Source: Breznakia pachnodae
GTDB lineage: Bacteria; Bacillota_I; Bacilli_A; Erysipelotrichales; Erysipelotrichaceae
Reading direction: 5' to 3'
Length of the DNA stretch: 64,000 nt
Assembly (NCBI RefSeq): GCF_030814225.1
Contig: NZ_JAUSUR010000004.1
Location: 124,001 to 188,000, forward strand
Part shown: positions 14,182-24,700 of the stretch, one piece after another
Layout: each line of letters begins with the position of its first letter
Position numbering within the stretch: position 1 is the stretch's first letter
Made by a program: the position numbers and the translations under genes
Notes under the pieces: generated by a model
Told to the model about the DNA's origin: nothing
The model's input: only the letters and a program-made list of their open reading frames with translations
Database searches by the model: none

Positions 14182-16215
14182 TTACTTCATTTTAACAATA
14201 TTACAGTAATATTTATAAGTAACAAAGAAGTAAACTCCATAGATTAATACAATACATCCTCCTCCCATTAGGGATGATGCAAAGATATCTCCTTTTCCAT
14301 ACAACAATACAATTGTATTTACTACCTGTATACCAACAATACTATGAACAATAGCTAATGCCAATGGAATCATAAAGTACATTAGTAATTGCAGTAAGAC
14401 TGATTTGCGAATCATTTTGTCATCGGCACCCATCTTCTCTAAAATCAGATAACGACGTTTGTTGTCACTTGCCTTTGATAATTGTTGAAGCGATAATACA
14501 GCAGCACTTGCAATCAGGAAGGTAATTCCTAAATAAATACCTACATAAGTAGCTAATACGGATACACCTTTATTAGATGTATAAACATCATCATGATCAA
14601 CTACATCAATGTATGTGTAACCATTGTATTCCTCTCCTTCTTCTACTGCTAGTTCTTCATATATTTGATCTGTTTTTCTATTTAATTCCTCCACTACCTT
14701 CGTTACGTCTACACCCTCTTCAAAATCGAAGTTATAATATCTCATATATTCAGCATAGTTTGAATCAGCAATTTCATTATCATTAATAATTATAACCGTT
14801 GATACCGTACTATTTGCTCGTGTTGTTGCCACATTCATTAATTCATACTCATATGGTTTAATTGTATATGCCTTGCCTGAAAGAGTAAGTTCTTTCAGTT
14901 TTCCTGAATCCACTATTTCTTCTAATTCTTCTGATCTTCCCTGATGATTTGACCATAATGCAATTTCATCATCTTTTAATTCTAATGGCTCCATATCTAC
15001 ATCTTTCATCAACTGATTATATTCACTTAATTTAATCAGTTGAATCATTGTAGTACCAGTATACTCACTATCATAATAGCTGGTTTCTTTTGCGGTTGTG
15101 TATTCTCCAAGTATGCTTTCATTTAATTCACTGTAATACACATGCAGTTCCTGCATATTTTTCACACCATCAATTTCATCTAATCCAAAATCTTCGACTG
15201 GATCTCGGTTTTCTGGCGTGAACATTAAATGAACCGAAAGGTCATATGGAGTCATCATTTCCATTGCTGTATTTGATGCACTATTTAAACTTAATCCAAT
15301 AGATAATGCACCTATTGAAAACAATAGTAAGATACATACAAAACTCATTGATATAAAGTTTGATTTAATACTTGAGTTTACTTCTCGTAGTACAAACATA
15401 TTTAAGTTTCTGAAATATAGTCGTTTGCTTGTCTGAACAAATCTTAACAGGAATCCTGCAAGTGATAAGAAGAACAATAAGGTTCCAATTAATCCTAAAG
15501 GTATAATTATATTTAAATAATTGAATGCCTCTATTCCTTTACTTAACCCCATGTAATATGCAGTTCCCAATAATCCTATAGATACAAGGAACATTAGTAC
15601 ATATAACTTTACATTCTTAACTTTTAATATTTCATTTTTACGGTCTGCATACAACAAGTCAATTAGTTTATACCTTCTTAAAACAATCGTATTAAAAATC
15701 ATTACAATAATAAAGATAACTGAGAATGCAAAGATGGTAAGCATCGTTGCATCAACAGAGAATACAAAACTGTAATTTAATGGAATCGTAAACATTCCAG
15801 CAGTTACTACTGTTAATACTTGTGATAAACCAATACCTAATAACATTCCAACAATTAGTGATATAAGTCCAATTAGAAATGTTTCATATACAAGAATCTT
15901 TGACATCTTTCCTTTTGGCATACCTAGTAATGTATATAAACCAAATTCTTTTTTTCTTCGCTTAATCAAAAAGTTATTTGAATAAAGAATTAAGAATCCT
16001 AATACTAATGCCACAAAGACTGATAACCAAGTAAGTACTTCAGCCAATCCTTCAATAATCTCAGATTGAGCAGCCGTCATATCCAATACTGCCTGTTGCG
16101 CTTGAAAGGAATTAAACGTATAAAACAGACAGACAGAGAATGCCAATGTAAGAAAGTAAATAAAGTAATCTTTATAACTTTTCTTTACATTCTGCATTGC
16201 TAACTTAAAGTACAT
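14182..16215 (-). CDS. BceB-type ABC transporter permease
   Basis: A 677-aa permease when started at ATG 16215 (MYFKLAMQNVKKSYKDY), which has GGAGGAG nine bases upstream; a longer reading to 16233 overlaps that site. It has about ten membrane segments with two FtsX-like domains. A large extracytoplasmic part lies at about residues 310-540, between membrane segments, as in BceB/YtsD/VraG. These proteins sense and remove cell-wall-active peptides such as bacitracin and signal to a BceS-type kinase. No two-component system lies next to it, so its kinase must be elsewhere. It overlaps the ATPase gene by 11 bases. Confidence 0.85.
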   Translation of the reverse strand: MYFKLAMQNVKKSYKDYFIYFLTLAFSVCLFYTFNSFQAQQAVLDMTAAQSEIIEGLAEVLTWLSVFVALVLGFLILYSNNFLIKRRKKEFGLYTLLGMPKGKMSKILVYETFLIGLISLIVGMLLGIGLSQVLTVVTAGMFTIPLNYSFVFSVDATMLTIFAFSVIFIIVMIFNTIVLRRYKLIDLLYADRKNEILKVKNVKLYVLMFLVSIGLLGTAYYMGLSKGIEAFNYLNIIIPLGLIGTLLFFLSLAGFLLRFVQTSKRLYFRNLNMFVLREVNSSIKSNFISMSFVCILLLFSIGALSIGLSLNSASNTAMEMMTPYDLSVHLMFTPENRDPVEDFGLDEIDGVKNMQELHVYYSELNESILGEYTTAKETSYYDSEYTGTTMIQLIKLSEYNQLMKDVDMEPLELKDDEIALWSNHQGRSEELEEIVDSGKLKELTLSGKAYTIKPYEYELMNVATTRANSTVSTVIIINDNEIADSNYAEYMRYYNFDFEEGVDVTKVVEELNRKTDQIYEELAVEEGEEYNGYTYIDVVDHDDVYTSNKGVSVLATYVGIYLGITFLIASAAVLSLQQLSKASDNKRRYLILEKMGADDKMIRKSVLLQLLMYFMIPLALAIVHSIVGIQVVNTIVLLYGKGDIFASSLMGGGCIVLIYGVYFFVTYKYYCNIVKMK

Positions 16216-16972
16216 TAGATGCATCTCCTCCAAGGAGAGTAACTACTTCAATAATTCGATTAAAGAATTCCTTTCTAGTATCTTCACCTCTGTGTAATTC
16301 ATTAAATATTTTTCCATCTTTGATAAACAAGATACGTTCTGCATACGATGCAGTAAATGCATCATGAGTAACCATCATAATTGTTGCATTCCATTCCTTG
16401 TTTAACTTTTCCATTGATTCCAGTAACATTCTACTTGATTTTGAATCAAGCGCACCGGTTGGTTCATCCGCTAAAATCAAACTAGGGTTATGCACAAGTG
16501 CACGTGCAGAAGCAACTCTTTGCTTTTGTCCACCACTCATTTGGTAAGGATACTTTTGTAGTACATCCTCAATTTCCAAACGTTTGGCAACTTCATTAAC
16601 TTGTGCTTCAACTTCTGAGGGTTTCACTTTTTGTATTGTTAATGCTAGTGCAATATTTTCAAATGCTGTAAGTGTATCTAACAAGTTGAAATCCTGAAAG
16701 ATAAATCCCAGTTCATTTCTACGAAATGCTGATAACTGTGATCCCTTTAACGTTGTAATATCCTGATTATTAATCAAGATATGACCACTTGTTACACGAT
16801 CAATTGTCGAGATACAATTTAATAATGTTGTTTTACCAGAACCACTAGGCCCCATCACTCCTACAAATTCTCCTTCATCGACTGAGAAACTGATTTGATT
16901 GATTGCCTTTGTAAGACTATCTTGTGTTCCATAAAACTTTTCTATGTTTTTAACATCTAATATTTTTTCCAT
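16205..16972 (-). CDS. BceA-type ABC transporter ATPase
   Basis: I place the start at ATG 16972 (MEKILDVKNIEKFYG), nine bases after AAGGAG; an upstream in-frame start at 17029 lacks one. The 255-aa protein has Walker A GPSGSGKT (41-48), a FIFQDFNLL Q-loop, the signature MSGGQKQR, Walker B LILADEPTGALDS and an H-loop THD. It belongs to the MacB/LolD-like group used by peptide-resistance transporters. It drives the adjacent permease. The operon appears to be controlled by a BceR-like box at 17050-17063. Confidence 0.9.
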   Translation of the reverse strand: MEKILDVKNIEKFYGTQDSLTKAINQISFSVDEGEFVGVMGPSGSGKTTLLNCISTIDRVTSGHILINNQDITTLKGSQLSAFRRNELGFIFQDFNLLDTLTAFENIALALTIQKVKPSEVEAQVNEVAKRLEIEDVLQKYPYQMSGGQKQRVASARALVHNPSLILADEPTGALDSKSSRMLLESMEKLNKEWNATIMMVTHDAFTASYAERILFIKDGKIFNELHRGEDTRKEFFNRIIEVVTLLGGDASNVL

Positions 16973-17003
16973 AGTATATCTCTCCTTTAACTGATTACAG
17001 TAT

Positions 17004-17063
17004 ATTATATCCAAGTATAATCGTGACATTGCTTCCGCTTACATTTATATTACATTTTTGTAA
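17004..17063 (-). promoter_or_regulatory. Promoter with BceR-like operator for the ABC transporter
   Basis: TTACA-TTTT-TGTAA at 17050-17063 matches the inverted-repeat consensus TnACA-N4-TGTAA known for BceR-like response regulators. A minus-strand TATAAT lies at 17004-17009 without a good -35, as expected of an activator-dependent promoter. The operator centre is near -59. A second TATAAT further upstream is visible but less well placed. Confidence 0.65.
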
Positions 17064-17103
17064 GGTTCACATTATTATAGCATGTAATCAAGAGCATATG
17101 AAA

Positions 17104-17123
17104 ACCCTACAATATTGTAGGGT
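17104..17123 (-). terminator. Terminator after metA
   Basis: Perfect stem ACCCTACA (17104-17111) and TGTAGGGT (17116-17123) with loop ATAT, followed on the minus strand by TTTTC. It overlaps the last codon region of the metA gene. Confidence 0.7.
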
Positions 17124-18035
17124 CTACTTTAAATCTTCTAAATTATATGGAGTCTGTTGATAAACATAGTTTAACCAGTTATGGTAAAACAAGTTTGCAT
17201 GTGATCTCCATGTATTAATTGGAATACTTGTTGGATCATCATTACGGAAATAATTATGAGGCATTTGAATATCCAAACCTTTATCAACATCTCTTTGATA
17301 TTCTTTGGCTAATGTAAATGCATCATATTCCAGATGTCCAAGAATAAATATATTCTTACTGTCTTTGCTTGTAATCATATTGATTCCAGCAGGATGAGAA
17401 TAAGTTAATACTTCCAACTCCTCATGTTCTTCTACCTGTTTCTCATTGATTCCAGTATAACGAGATTGTGGTGTATGGAATTCATCATCAAATCCATCCA
17501 CAAGGAAATGAGTACTACACAGATGTTGGCCATAGATACCAAACAACTTTTGATTATAAGTTACTTTATCCACTCCATAATGATAGTAAAGTCCTGCCTG
17601 TGCTCCCCAACAGATATGTACGGTTGAGAATACATGTGACTTACTCCACTTCATTACTTCGCAGATTTCATCCCAGTAATCCACTTCATTAAATTCTAAA
17701 TGTTCCAGTGGTGCCCCAGTAATAATCATTCCATCATAACGGTTATCTCTGATTTCATCAAAGGTCTGATAGAATTTCTTTAAATGACTGATACTTGTGT
17801 TTTTTGATACATGAGATTTCATTGTTAGAAAATCAACATCAATTTGTAATGGTGTCTTACTGATTAATCTTAACAGCTGAATTTCTGTATCAATCTTATT
17901 TGGCATCAGATTTAATATAAGAATACGAAGAGGCCGAATATCCTGATGGATTGCTCTTTCATCATCAATTGAAAAGATATTCTCTTTCTCTAACACATCT
18001 TTTGCAGGAAAATCATTTTGTAGTTTAATTGGCAT
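17124..18035 (-). CDS. metA: Homoserine O-acetyltransferase (MetA family)
   Basis: The 303-aa protein is full length for MetA. The catalytic Cys is C142 (HICWGAQAG). Residue 111 is Glu (GAPLEHLEF), the residue that in this family goes with acetyl-CoA use; Gly there goes with succinyl-CoA. It therefore probably makes O-acetyl-L-homoserine, which fits the O-acetylhomoserine sulfhydrylase encoded four bases upstream. Together they form homocysteine for methionine synthesis in the cytoplasm. The pair is under the T-box leader at 19318-19590. The symbol metAA is also used for this acetyltransferase. Confidence 0.93.
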   Translation of the reverse strand: MPIKLQNDFPAKDVLEKENIFSIDDERAIHQDIRPLRILILNLMPNKIDTEIQLLRLISKTPLQIDVDFLTMKSHVSKNTSISHLKKFYQTFDEIRDNRYDGMIITGAPLEHLEFNEVDYWDEICEVMKWSKSHVFSTVHICWGAQAGLYYHYGVDKVTYNQKLFGIYGQHLCSTHFLVDGFDDEFHTPQSRYTGINEKQVEEHEELEVLTYSHPAGINMITSKDSKNIFILGHLEYDAFTLAKEYQRDVDKGLDIQMPHNYFRNDDPTSIPINTWRSHANLFYHNWLNYVYQQTPYNLEDLK

Positions 18036-18039
18036 AGAA

Positions 18040-19317
18040 CTATCCTAACGCTGCAAATGCTTGGGTTAAATCTTCTAGGATGTCATCGATATGTTCAATC
18101 CCACAAGACAGACGAACAAGACCTGGTGTAATACCACATTCTAATAACTGTTCATCATTTAACTGACGATGTGTTGAGGTTGCTGGATGTAAGATACAAG
18201 TACGAATATCTGCTACATGCACTTCCAAAGAAATTAACTTTAATTGATCAATCAGTGCTGCTGCTCTTTCTCTTCCACCTTTTACTTCAAAAGAAATAAC
18301 TCCACAGTTTCCTTTTGGAAGATATTTTTGAGCCAACTCATAGTAAGGACTACTTTCTAATCCTGGATAATTAACCTTTACTACATCATCCTGTGCTTCT
18401 AAAAATTTAGCTACCGCAAGTGCATTTGAGTAATGACGTTCCATTCTTACAGGTAATGTTTCTAATCCTGTATTTAAGTAGAAAGCATTTTGAGGAGCTG
18501 GTGAAGACCCTAAATCTCTCATCAACTGAACTCTCGCTTTTACAATATATGCCTGTTCTTTGAATGTTTCCACATAACTAATTCCATGGTATGTAACATC
18601 TGGTTCTACAAGACCTGGGAACTTACCATTGTTCCAGTTGAAGTTACCACTATCTACAATTACACCACCAACTTGTAATGCATGTCCATCCATGTATTTA
18701 GTAGTACTGTGAATTACAATATCTGCACCAAACTCAATTGGTCTACAGAAATAAGGTGTTGGGAATGTATTGTCGATAAGCAATGGTACATCATTGTCAT
18801 GTGCCAGTTTCGCAAACTTTTCAATATCCAATACTGTAAGTGCTGGATTTGCAACTGTTTCTGCAAATACTGCCTTAGTATTTTCTTTTACATACTTTTG
18901 TAGTTCTTCAAGTGGTAAATCCTGATCAACAAATGTTACTTCTATTCCAAACTTCTTAAAGGTATGAGCAAATAGATTTACCGTTCCTCCATAAATATAA
19001 GAGGAAGAGATAAAGTGATCTCCACATTCTAAGATATTTAATATCGCAAAGAAGCTAGCTGCTTGTCCTGAAGAAGTACATAGTGCTCCAACCCCACCTT
19101 CTAAAGAAGCAATTTTTTGTTCAACTGCATCTACTGTTGGATTGGCTAATCTTGTGTAGAAGAATCCTGGTGCAGTTAAATCAAACAATTGTCCAACATA
19201 TTCAGTTGAATCATATTTGAATGTTGTACTTTGACAAATTGGTAGAACTCTTGGTTCTCCATTTTTTGGTTTATAACCTTCATGTAATACTTTAGTTTCA
19301 ATTTTCATATTGCTCAC
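18040..19317 (-). CDS. metY: O-acetylhomoserine aminocarboxypropyltransferase (sulfhydrylase)
   Basis: The 425-aa protein belongs to the Cys/Met-metabolism PLP enzymes. The PLP lysine lies in HSTTKYMDGH, the PLP-phosphate region includes GGVGALCTSSGQAA, and the C-terminus has the family motif VRLSCGIEHIDDI. It converts O-acetylhomoserine plus sulfide to homocysteine. A GTG at 19317 opens the frame; an in-frame ATG nine bases later is an alternative, and the ribosome binding site does not decide. It is followed after four bases by metA and preceded by a T-box leader. Confidence 0.92.
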   Translation of the reverse strand: MSNMKIETKVLHEGYKPKNGEPRVLPICQSTTFKYDSTEYVGQLFDLTAPGFFYTRLANPTVDAVEQKIASLEGGVGALCTSSGQAASFFAILNILECGDHFISSSYIYGGTVNLFAHTFKKFGIEVTFVDQDLPLEELQKYVKENTKAVFAETVANPALTVLDIEKFAKLAHDNDVPLLIDNTFPTPYFCRPIEFGADIVIHSTTKYMDGHALQVGGVIVDSGNFNWNNGKFPGLVEPDVTYHGISYVETFKEQAYIVKARVQLMRDLGSSPAPQNAFYLNTGLETLPVRMERHYSNALAVAKFLEAQDDVVKVNYPGLESSPYYELAQKYLPKGNCGVISFEVKGGRERAAALIDQLKLISLEVHVADIRTCILHPATSTHRQLNDEQLLECGITPGLVRLSCGIEHIDDILEDLTQAFAALG

Positions 19318-19590
19318 GCTCTCTTTCTAAAAATAAAAAATCTTTCATCTATATAGGACGAAAGATTCGTGGTACCACCTAATTTTGTTATAGCTTCACA
19401 ACTATAACCTCTTCGAGTACTAATATACTCTATCGCTGTAACGTGCGAATACGTCATTCTCTAACTATTGTTCGAGCAATGCAACTCCAAGACCATCTTC
19501 TAATATCATCACTTTATTCCATTTCACCATACTGGAATTCTCTAAGAAAGCTTCTATATTGTACTCTTCTCTTCAACGTATTTTATTGAT
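19318..19590 (-). promoter_or_regulatory. T-box riboswitch leader of metY-metA (probably tRNA-Met)
   Basis: The T-box sequence AGGTGGTACCACG lies on the minus strand at 19368-19380. It is followed by an intrinsic terminator stem, AATCTTTC (19339-19346) with GAAAGATT (19360-19367), and a T-run. A leader of about 270 bases upstream can form stem I. The target enzymes are for methionine, so uncharged tRNA-Met is the expected ligand. I see a possible AUG specifier but cannot place it with certainty. The leader fills the gene-free stretch here. Confidence 0.9.
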
Positions 19591-19594
19591 TTCA

Positions 19595-19622
19595 ATTTTA
19601 TCATAAAGCCTATCGATGTCAA
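19595..19622 (-). promoter_or_regulatory. Promoter of the T-box/met operon
   Basis: Minus-strand TTGACA (19617-19622) and TAAAAT (19595-19600) are separated by 16 bases. The predicted start near 19588 agrees with the beginning of the T-box leader. Confidence 0.7.
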
Positions 19623-19681
19623 TACTAATTTCATTTTTTTACAATTCTTTCATTAATTTTCATTTGAGTTTCAATTTAAAA

Positions 19682-20137
19682 CTAATCTTTTAATGAGTGT
19701 TCTACATCATAAGCAGTAATATAGTTTTCTTCTTTTGCTAACTTATCAAGCCAGCGATTTTCAAAATCTCTTCTTATTGTGTAATGATCTGCGATTCCAT
19801 ATAACTGTAATTTCTTTGGTTTATGAATATCTTTTAAATCTTTTGTTTGTTTCATTAATCTATCATAATTGCTTTGCTGTTCTTGTGTTAGTTCTTTACC
19901 TTTTACTTTTTCACTTATTTTATTATCTACATCAATATAACTATCTACTCTTTCATACTCATATAAATAGAATACTATCGTAATATTACATTCATTAGCG
20001 TAGCCAAAAAATGTTTCTTCATTATGTACATCTAATGAAAATCGTCTACGATCATACCCTGTTTTTCTTAATGGTATAAGGGTAATACCATATCTTTTCC
20101 CTAACTCTAGAAAATCCTTTTCATTTAATATATCCAT
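19682..20137 (-). CDS. 151-aa hypothetical protein
   Basis: AGGAGG lies six bases before ATG 20137 (MDILNEKDFLELGKRYG), so I prefer this start over 20155. The protein is soluble, charged and mixed alpha/beta, with several paired charges (RRRFSLDVHNEE, RRDFENRWLDKLAKEE). No family was recognised. It stands alone between the met leader and the amylase gene. Confidence 0.7.
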   Translation of the reverse strand: MDILNEKDFLELGKRYGITLIPLRKTGYDRRRFSLDVHNEETFFGYANECNITIVFYLYEYERVDSYIDVDNKISEKVKGKELTQEQQSNYDRLMKQTKDLKDIHKPKKLQLYGIADHYTIRRDFENRWLDKLAKEENYITAYDVEHSLKD

Positions 20138-20194
20138 TTGGGTCCTCCTGTCCATAATAACTATAGTATACTACATAATCATACAAAGAAAAAA

Positions 20195-20213
20195 AGAGAG
20201 TTTTTCACTCTCT
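20195..20213 (-). terminator. Terminator after the alpha-amylase gene
   Basis: Stem AGAGAGT (20195-20201) and ACTCTCT (20207-20213) with a five-base loop, then a run of T on the minus strand. It overlaps the amylase stop codon. Confidence 0.75.
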
Positions 20214-21675
20214 AAATAATCTGATCAATTGCTTTCTCTGAAATCCATACCGATGCTGATCCATCATTCACGGCAAAGTCAGCACATCCATCTTCTTCAA
20301 TGGTAAGTTTCTCTTCACGATTACCTGTACAATCGACAAAGATTTCTCCAGCATGTTGAGCACCAACACTCATACGTTTGATTCCACCTTTGGCATTGGT
20401 AACAACAACTGCCAATCCTGAGTCTTCATGTTCATCATCACCAAAACGAGTAAAACCAATTACATCCGGATGATCAAAGTAATCCATCTCAGGTCCATAA
20501 GCAAACTTCTCACGTACTTTTATCAAAGCTTTAAGTTCATCTCCAACTGGAGCTATTTCTTGGTTAGGGATACCATAGAGGTCTCCATAGAAGACACATG
20601 GTACACCTTCATCTTTTAATAAGATCAATGCATATGCCTGCACCTTAAACCAACCTTCTACCCAAGACTCTAAACTTTGTCCTGGTTGGGTATCATGATT
20701 ATCAACAAAGGTAACAGCCCAATTATGGCGTTCTTTCAATAACGTATTTTCAAAGATATTACGCATATCAAATCGCCCGTCTGAATTTGATGCATTCTGT
20801 AAATTATAATGCAAAGGAACATCAAACAAACTCATCATTCCTCCACAAGAATCCAGATAGTTTACTAACTTGTCCAAATCTCCATGCCAGTATTCACCTA
20901 CCGCAAACATATCTTTACCTGCTTCTTCATTTCGATTTTTCAACCAATCAATAAAGAAAGAGAACTGAATATGCTTCACTGCATCTAAACGATATCCATC
21001 AATACCTGTTGTTTCCTGATACCATTTTCCCCAGCGATTTAACTGTTCTACAGTTTCTGGATAATCCATATCCAAGTCAGCACCCATCAGATAATCAAAG
21101 TTTCCATTTTCATCATCTACATTCTGTTCCCAGCGTTTTCCTTCAAACCCAAAGATTGCACTTTCCTTAGTTTTCTCATCCCAGTTTACACCTTTAAAAT
21201 TATTCCACCACCAGTGATAATCATTATACATTCCATTTCTTCCAGGAAACGTAAAACGTGTCCATGCAAGAATTTCTTCTTTATCACTAATCGGTTGATT
21301 ACGGTTCGTATCTGAAAAGCGAATTGCCTCTACAGTTTCAGCTTCATCAGCACCCATAAAATGATCGAATACAATATCTGCATATGCTTCTAATCCAACT
21401 TCATGTAAGGTGTTGATAGCATGCAAGTACTGATCCTTTGTTCCATACTTGGTAGCTACTGTACCTTTTTGGTCAAACTCTCCTAAGTCAAATAAGTCAT
21501 ATACTCCATATCCTACTTCATCTTTACCTGCTGAACCTTTATATGCAGGTGGTAACCAAACACCTGAAAAACCCATCACTTTCAGTTGATGAGCAATTTC
21601 GCTTATATGTTCCCAGTGATTTGAATCTGCATCCAAATACCACTCAAACGCTTGTAATATTGTTTTATTCTCCAT
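20212..21675 (-). CDS. Cytoplasmic alpha-amylase, GH13
   Basis: The 487-aa protein has no signal peptide and starts with the TIM barrel (TILQAFEWYLDADSNHW). The GH13 catalytic triad is present: D231 (GYRLDAVKH), E261 (VGEYW) and D328 (VDNHD). Length and sequence match the intracellular AmyA/AmyS type (GH13_5). It would hydrolyse alpha-1,4 bonds in maltodextrins or glycogen in the cytoplasm. GGAG lies five bases before the ATG. A promoter TTGCAT, 18 bases, TATAAT is at 21708-21737. Confidence 0.93.
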   Translation of the reverse strand: MENKTILQAFEWYLDADSNHWEHISEIAHQLKVMGFSGVWLPPAYKGSAGKDEVGYGVYDLFDLGEFDQKGTVATKYGTKDQYLHAINTLHEVGLEAYADIVFDHFMGADEAETVEAIRFSDTNRNQPISDKEEILAWTRFTFPGRNGMYNDYHWWWNNFKGVNWDEKTKESAIFGFEGKRWEQNVDDENGNFDYLMGADLDMDYPETVEQLNRWGKWYQETTGIDGYRLDAVKHIQFSFFIDWLKNRNEEAGKDMFAVGEYWHGDLDKLVNYLDSCGGMMSLFDVPLHYNLQNASNSDGRFDMRNIFENTLLKERHNWAVTFVDNHDTQPGQSLESWVEGWFKVQAYALILLKDEGVPCVFYGDLYGIPNQEIAPVGDELKALIKVREKFAYGPEMDYFDHPDVIGFTRFGDDEHEDSGLAVVVTNAKGGIKRMSVGAQHAGEIFVDCTGNREEKLTIEEDGCADFAVNDGSASVWISEKAIDQII

Positions 21676-21707
21676 AATCTCTCCATCACCATTCCTATAT
21701 TACCCTT

Positions 21708-21737
21708 ATTATACTTTTTTTTAGTACTATCATGCAA
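21708..21737 (-). promoter_or_regulatory. Promoter of the alpha-amylase gene
   Basis: Minus-strand TTGCAT (21732-21737) and TATAAT (21708-21713) with an 18-base spacer. No clear catabolite-responsive element is seen around it. Confidence 0.6.
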
Positions 21738-21758
21738 ATGATACACAACATTTTAAAA

Positions 21759-21782
21759 GGAACTCTCCTAATGGAAAGTTCC
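21759..21782 (-). terminator. Terminator after the surface-protein gene
   Basis: Stem GGAACTCTCC (21759-21768) and GGAAAGTTCC (21773-21782), one G-T pair, followed by TTTTAAAA on the minus strand. Confidence 0.7.
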
Positions 21783-21796
21783 CTGTTTCATATTAT

Positions 21797-24700
21797 TTAA
21801 TCCTTTTTTAGTTTTAATGCTGTAACTGCGCCAAAACTTGCGAGCAGTAATAAAATCAATAGTTGTGTATTTTTATTATCGCCTGAATTTACTCCAGCCA
21901 TACTAGCACTGCTATTGTTTCCATTTGGATTCGTACTTGGATTGAATGTGGCTTCTCGACCAATTGCCTTATAATACAACCTTAGAGTTAGACTTCCATC
22001 ACTATCAATCACTCCACTTTGCTTCGTATTAACATGGAATGTATTTGAAACATATCCAGTATAAGTTTTATAACTTGCACTTACATTTGAACCAATCGTT
22101 CCTGTTTTATTTTCCACTTCTTTTACCACATATGTTCCGTCTGTCTGTTGTAAGTAGTGTTCTACTTTATACGATGCTGTTGTTTGCGTTGGTGGAGTAA
22201 CAACTGTTTTTTCACTCCACTGTGCATACAATGTAACATTACCTGTTATCATAATCATATCATTTACACTATATGCTGTACCACTGCCATCAGCCTTGGT
22301 ATTCCATCCTTTAAACTCATAATTATCACGTACATAATTTAGGTTTGTATCACTACTTGCTAATACTGTATGCGAACTACTGTAGTTAGCACTTACTGAG
22401 TAGTTGCTTCCACTTCCACCATTTGTATCATAAGTAATCGTATATGAATTAATTTTCCATTGTGCATATAGTGTTACATTAGCAGTAATTGTTATTGGCG
22501 TATTCACTGCATAAGCAGTTCCACTACCATTTGCACTAGTATTCCACCCATTAAATGTATATCCTTCACGTACTAATGCTCCTTGACTCATTACAGTAGC
22601 AGTAGCATTTGCCAAATATTGATTTGCATCAACTGGTACATTTCCTGAAGTTGCATTATTCTTATGATAAGTTATGCTATATTTTTCAGGAACTTTCACT
22701 ACTCCATTCACAGTAATAACTAAATCACCATTTACATTAGGAATTGAAATAGCACCTGTTGTTTTGTCATAAGTAAATCCTGTTCCTTGTACTAATGAAA
22801 TTCCATTCATTGTTACAGTAATTGTATCTGGTAAAACATAACCACTATCTGCTGTTGTAGTTGCTGTATAAGTTGCACCAGGTGCAATACTATCAGCACC
22901 ACTAATTGAAGCATTCGTTGCTGTTTTCGTTACTGCATAATCGGCAGTTCTTGCTAATACATCCACAGGTAAGATAAACTTCACCAACACCTCAGCATCA
23001 CTTGTTCGTGTAATATTACCACCAACATTGAAATCATTTCCTTGAAGCGTTCCAGTAACTGTACCATCACTATTGTCAGTAATTGTTCCTGTAGCATCTG
23101 CATCACTATAAGCAAATACAAATGTATTGTCAATTACTCCTGCTGTACCATCACTAGCAATTCCAGTATAAGTAAATGGTTCTTCAGCTGTATTTACATG
23201 TAAATCATTAATATCTATGAAATACACATCTCGCTCATTCACTGATCCTAATGTTCCTGTTGCACTAGAATTAATACCAGAAACTTTGTCATTCACTCCT
23301 GTATTCAAACAAAATACTTCAGAAATATCAATTGAATATGTATCTTGTGGCATAATTCTTAGTCCTATTACATTTCCATACACTTCACTATTTGCACCTG
23401 TAAACTCCATTGAACTGAAGCAAGATTTAATTGTTGAACCATATACTCTTGAATTACCACTCCAGTTTCCTGCCTGCCCTGCAATTCCTCCAGCGAATAA
23501 TCCTTTGCTTGCCAAACCTCCTGTAGCATTTGAGGTGATGGATCCTACAGCACTACATCTTAATACTTCAGCACCACCATCAATAGAACCAACAACTCCA
23601 CCTGCACTAATTCCTCTAAATCCAGTTGTAGTAAAACTACCTGTGAAATTCATATCATACGTTGCAGTACAATCAACAATTTCAAAAACAGCATTGGTTC
23701 TACCTACTAATCCTCCAACTGCCTCTGGCCAAGTAACATTCGTACCTGCTGATGATCGGTTTACTTTGAAGTTAATTACATTACTGTCATGAACTGATGA
23801 TGCTGATGACGCTGGTCCAGGTCCCCCAATCGCACCATAGTCATTTCCATGTCCGCCAACTAATCCACCGATTGCCAGTAAATATCCACCACCACTTGTA
23901 CTATAATTTACTGTTGAATTAATTGTAGTACAGTTAACGACTTTTGATGGTGTTGTATCAATATTCCAGTTCAATGATCCTACTAACATACCTGCCGTAT
24001 TCCAACCATCACAGTTAATATTAGTTAAATTCATAGTACTGTCTTTTACGGTAATGTTTTCAAATGTTGCACCTCTTACTGCACCAGCAACGATTCCAAC
24101 ATGATTTGTTTCATATTGCCCAAGACTAGAACCCTGTTGATCAATTGTTGCATTTTCAACAACTAAATTTTTGATAGTACCACCATATACAAAACGAAAC
24201 ATTGCAGTACCATTCATTGCATCTCCTGCAGAATTTGTCGATACAGAACGACTCAATCTCATTCCACTAATTGTATTACCACCACCATCAAATGTCCCAG
24301 CAAAACTTAAATCCGAATTATAAGCAATTGGTAACCAAGTATATGCACTAATATCAATATCATTCATCAATTTAATTGTTTTTCCACTAAATGGAGCGTA
24401 TGAATTACTCGTCATATATGCAAATGCTGCAAATTCTTCTGCCGTATAAATCTCAAATGTATCACTTGAACTATAGTTACTAGAAGTAGTCGTTCTCCAT
24501 GCAGCATCATAATGAAGTTCCCAACCATCACTAGAACGTGGTTGGCGAAGAAGCGTGGCTGCAGTATCTGCGCTTACTACATCTGTCTTCACATCATCTG
24601 TGTTTTCTTCTACTTCTTCATTCTCTGAATCAACTTCATCCAAAGTAGTTTCTTCTTCATCATTCTGATCAGTTCCCATTTCTTCTTCCATTAGTTCTTC

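Noticed and set aside
14182-16972. Assigning a specific antibiotic to the BceAB-type transporter
   Set aside because: Sequence supports the family only; the outer domain is too variable to name a peptide.
23217-23792. 191-codon plus-strand ORF opposite the surface-protein gene
   Set aside because: It lies antisense to a repeat-rich coding sequence, has no ribosome binding site, and its Pro/Thr-rich product is what a complement of Gly/Thr-rich codons gives.
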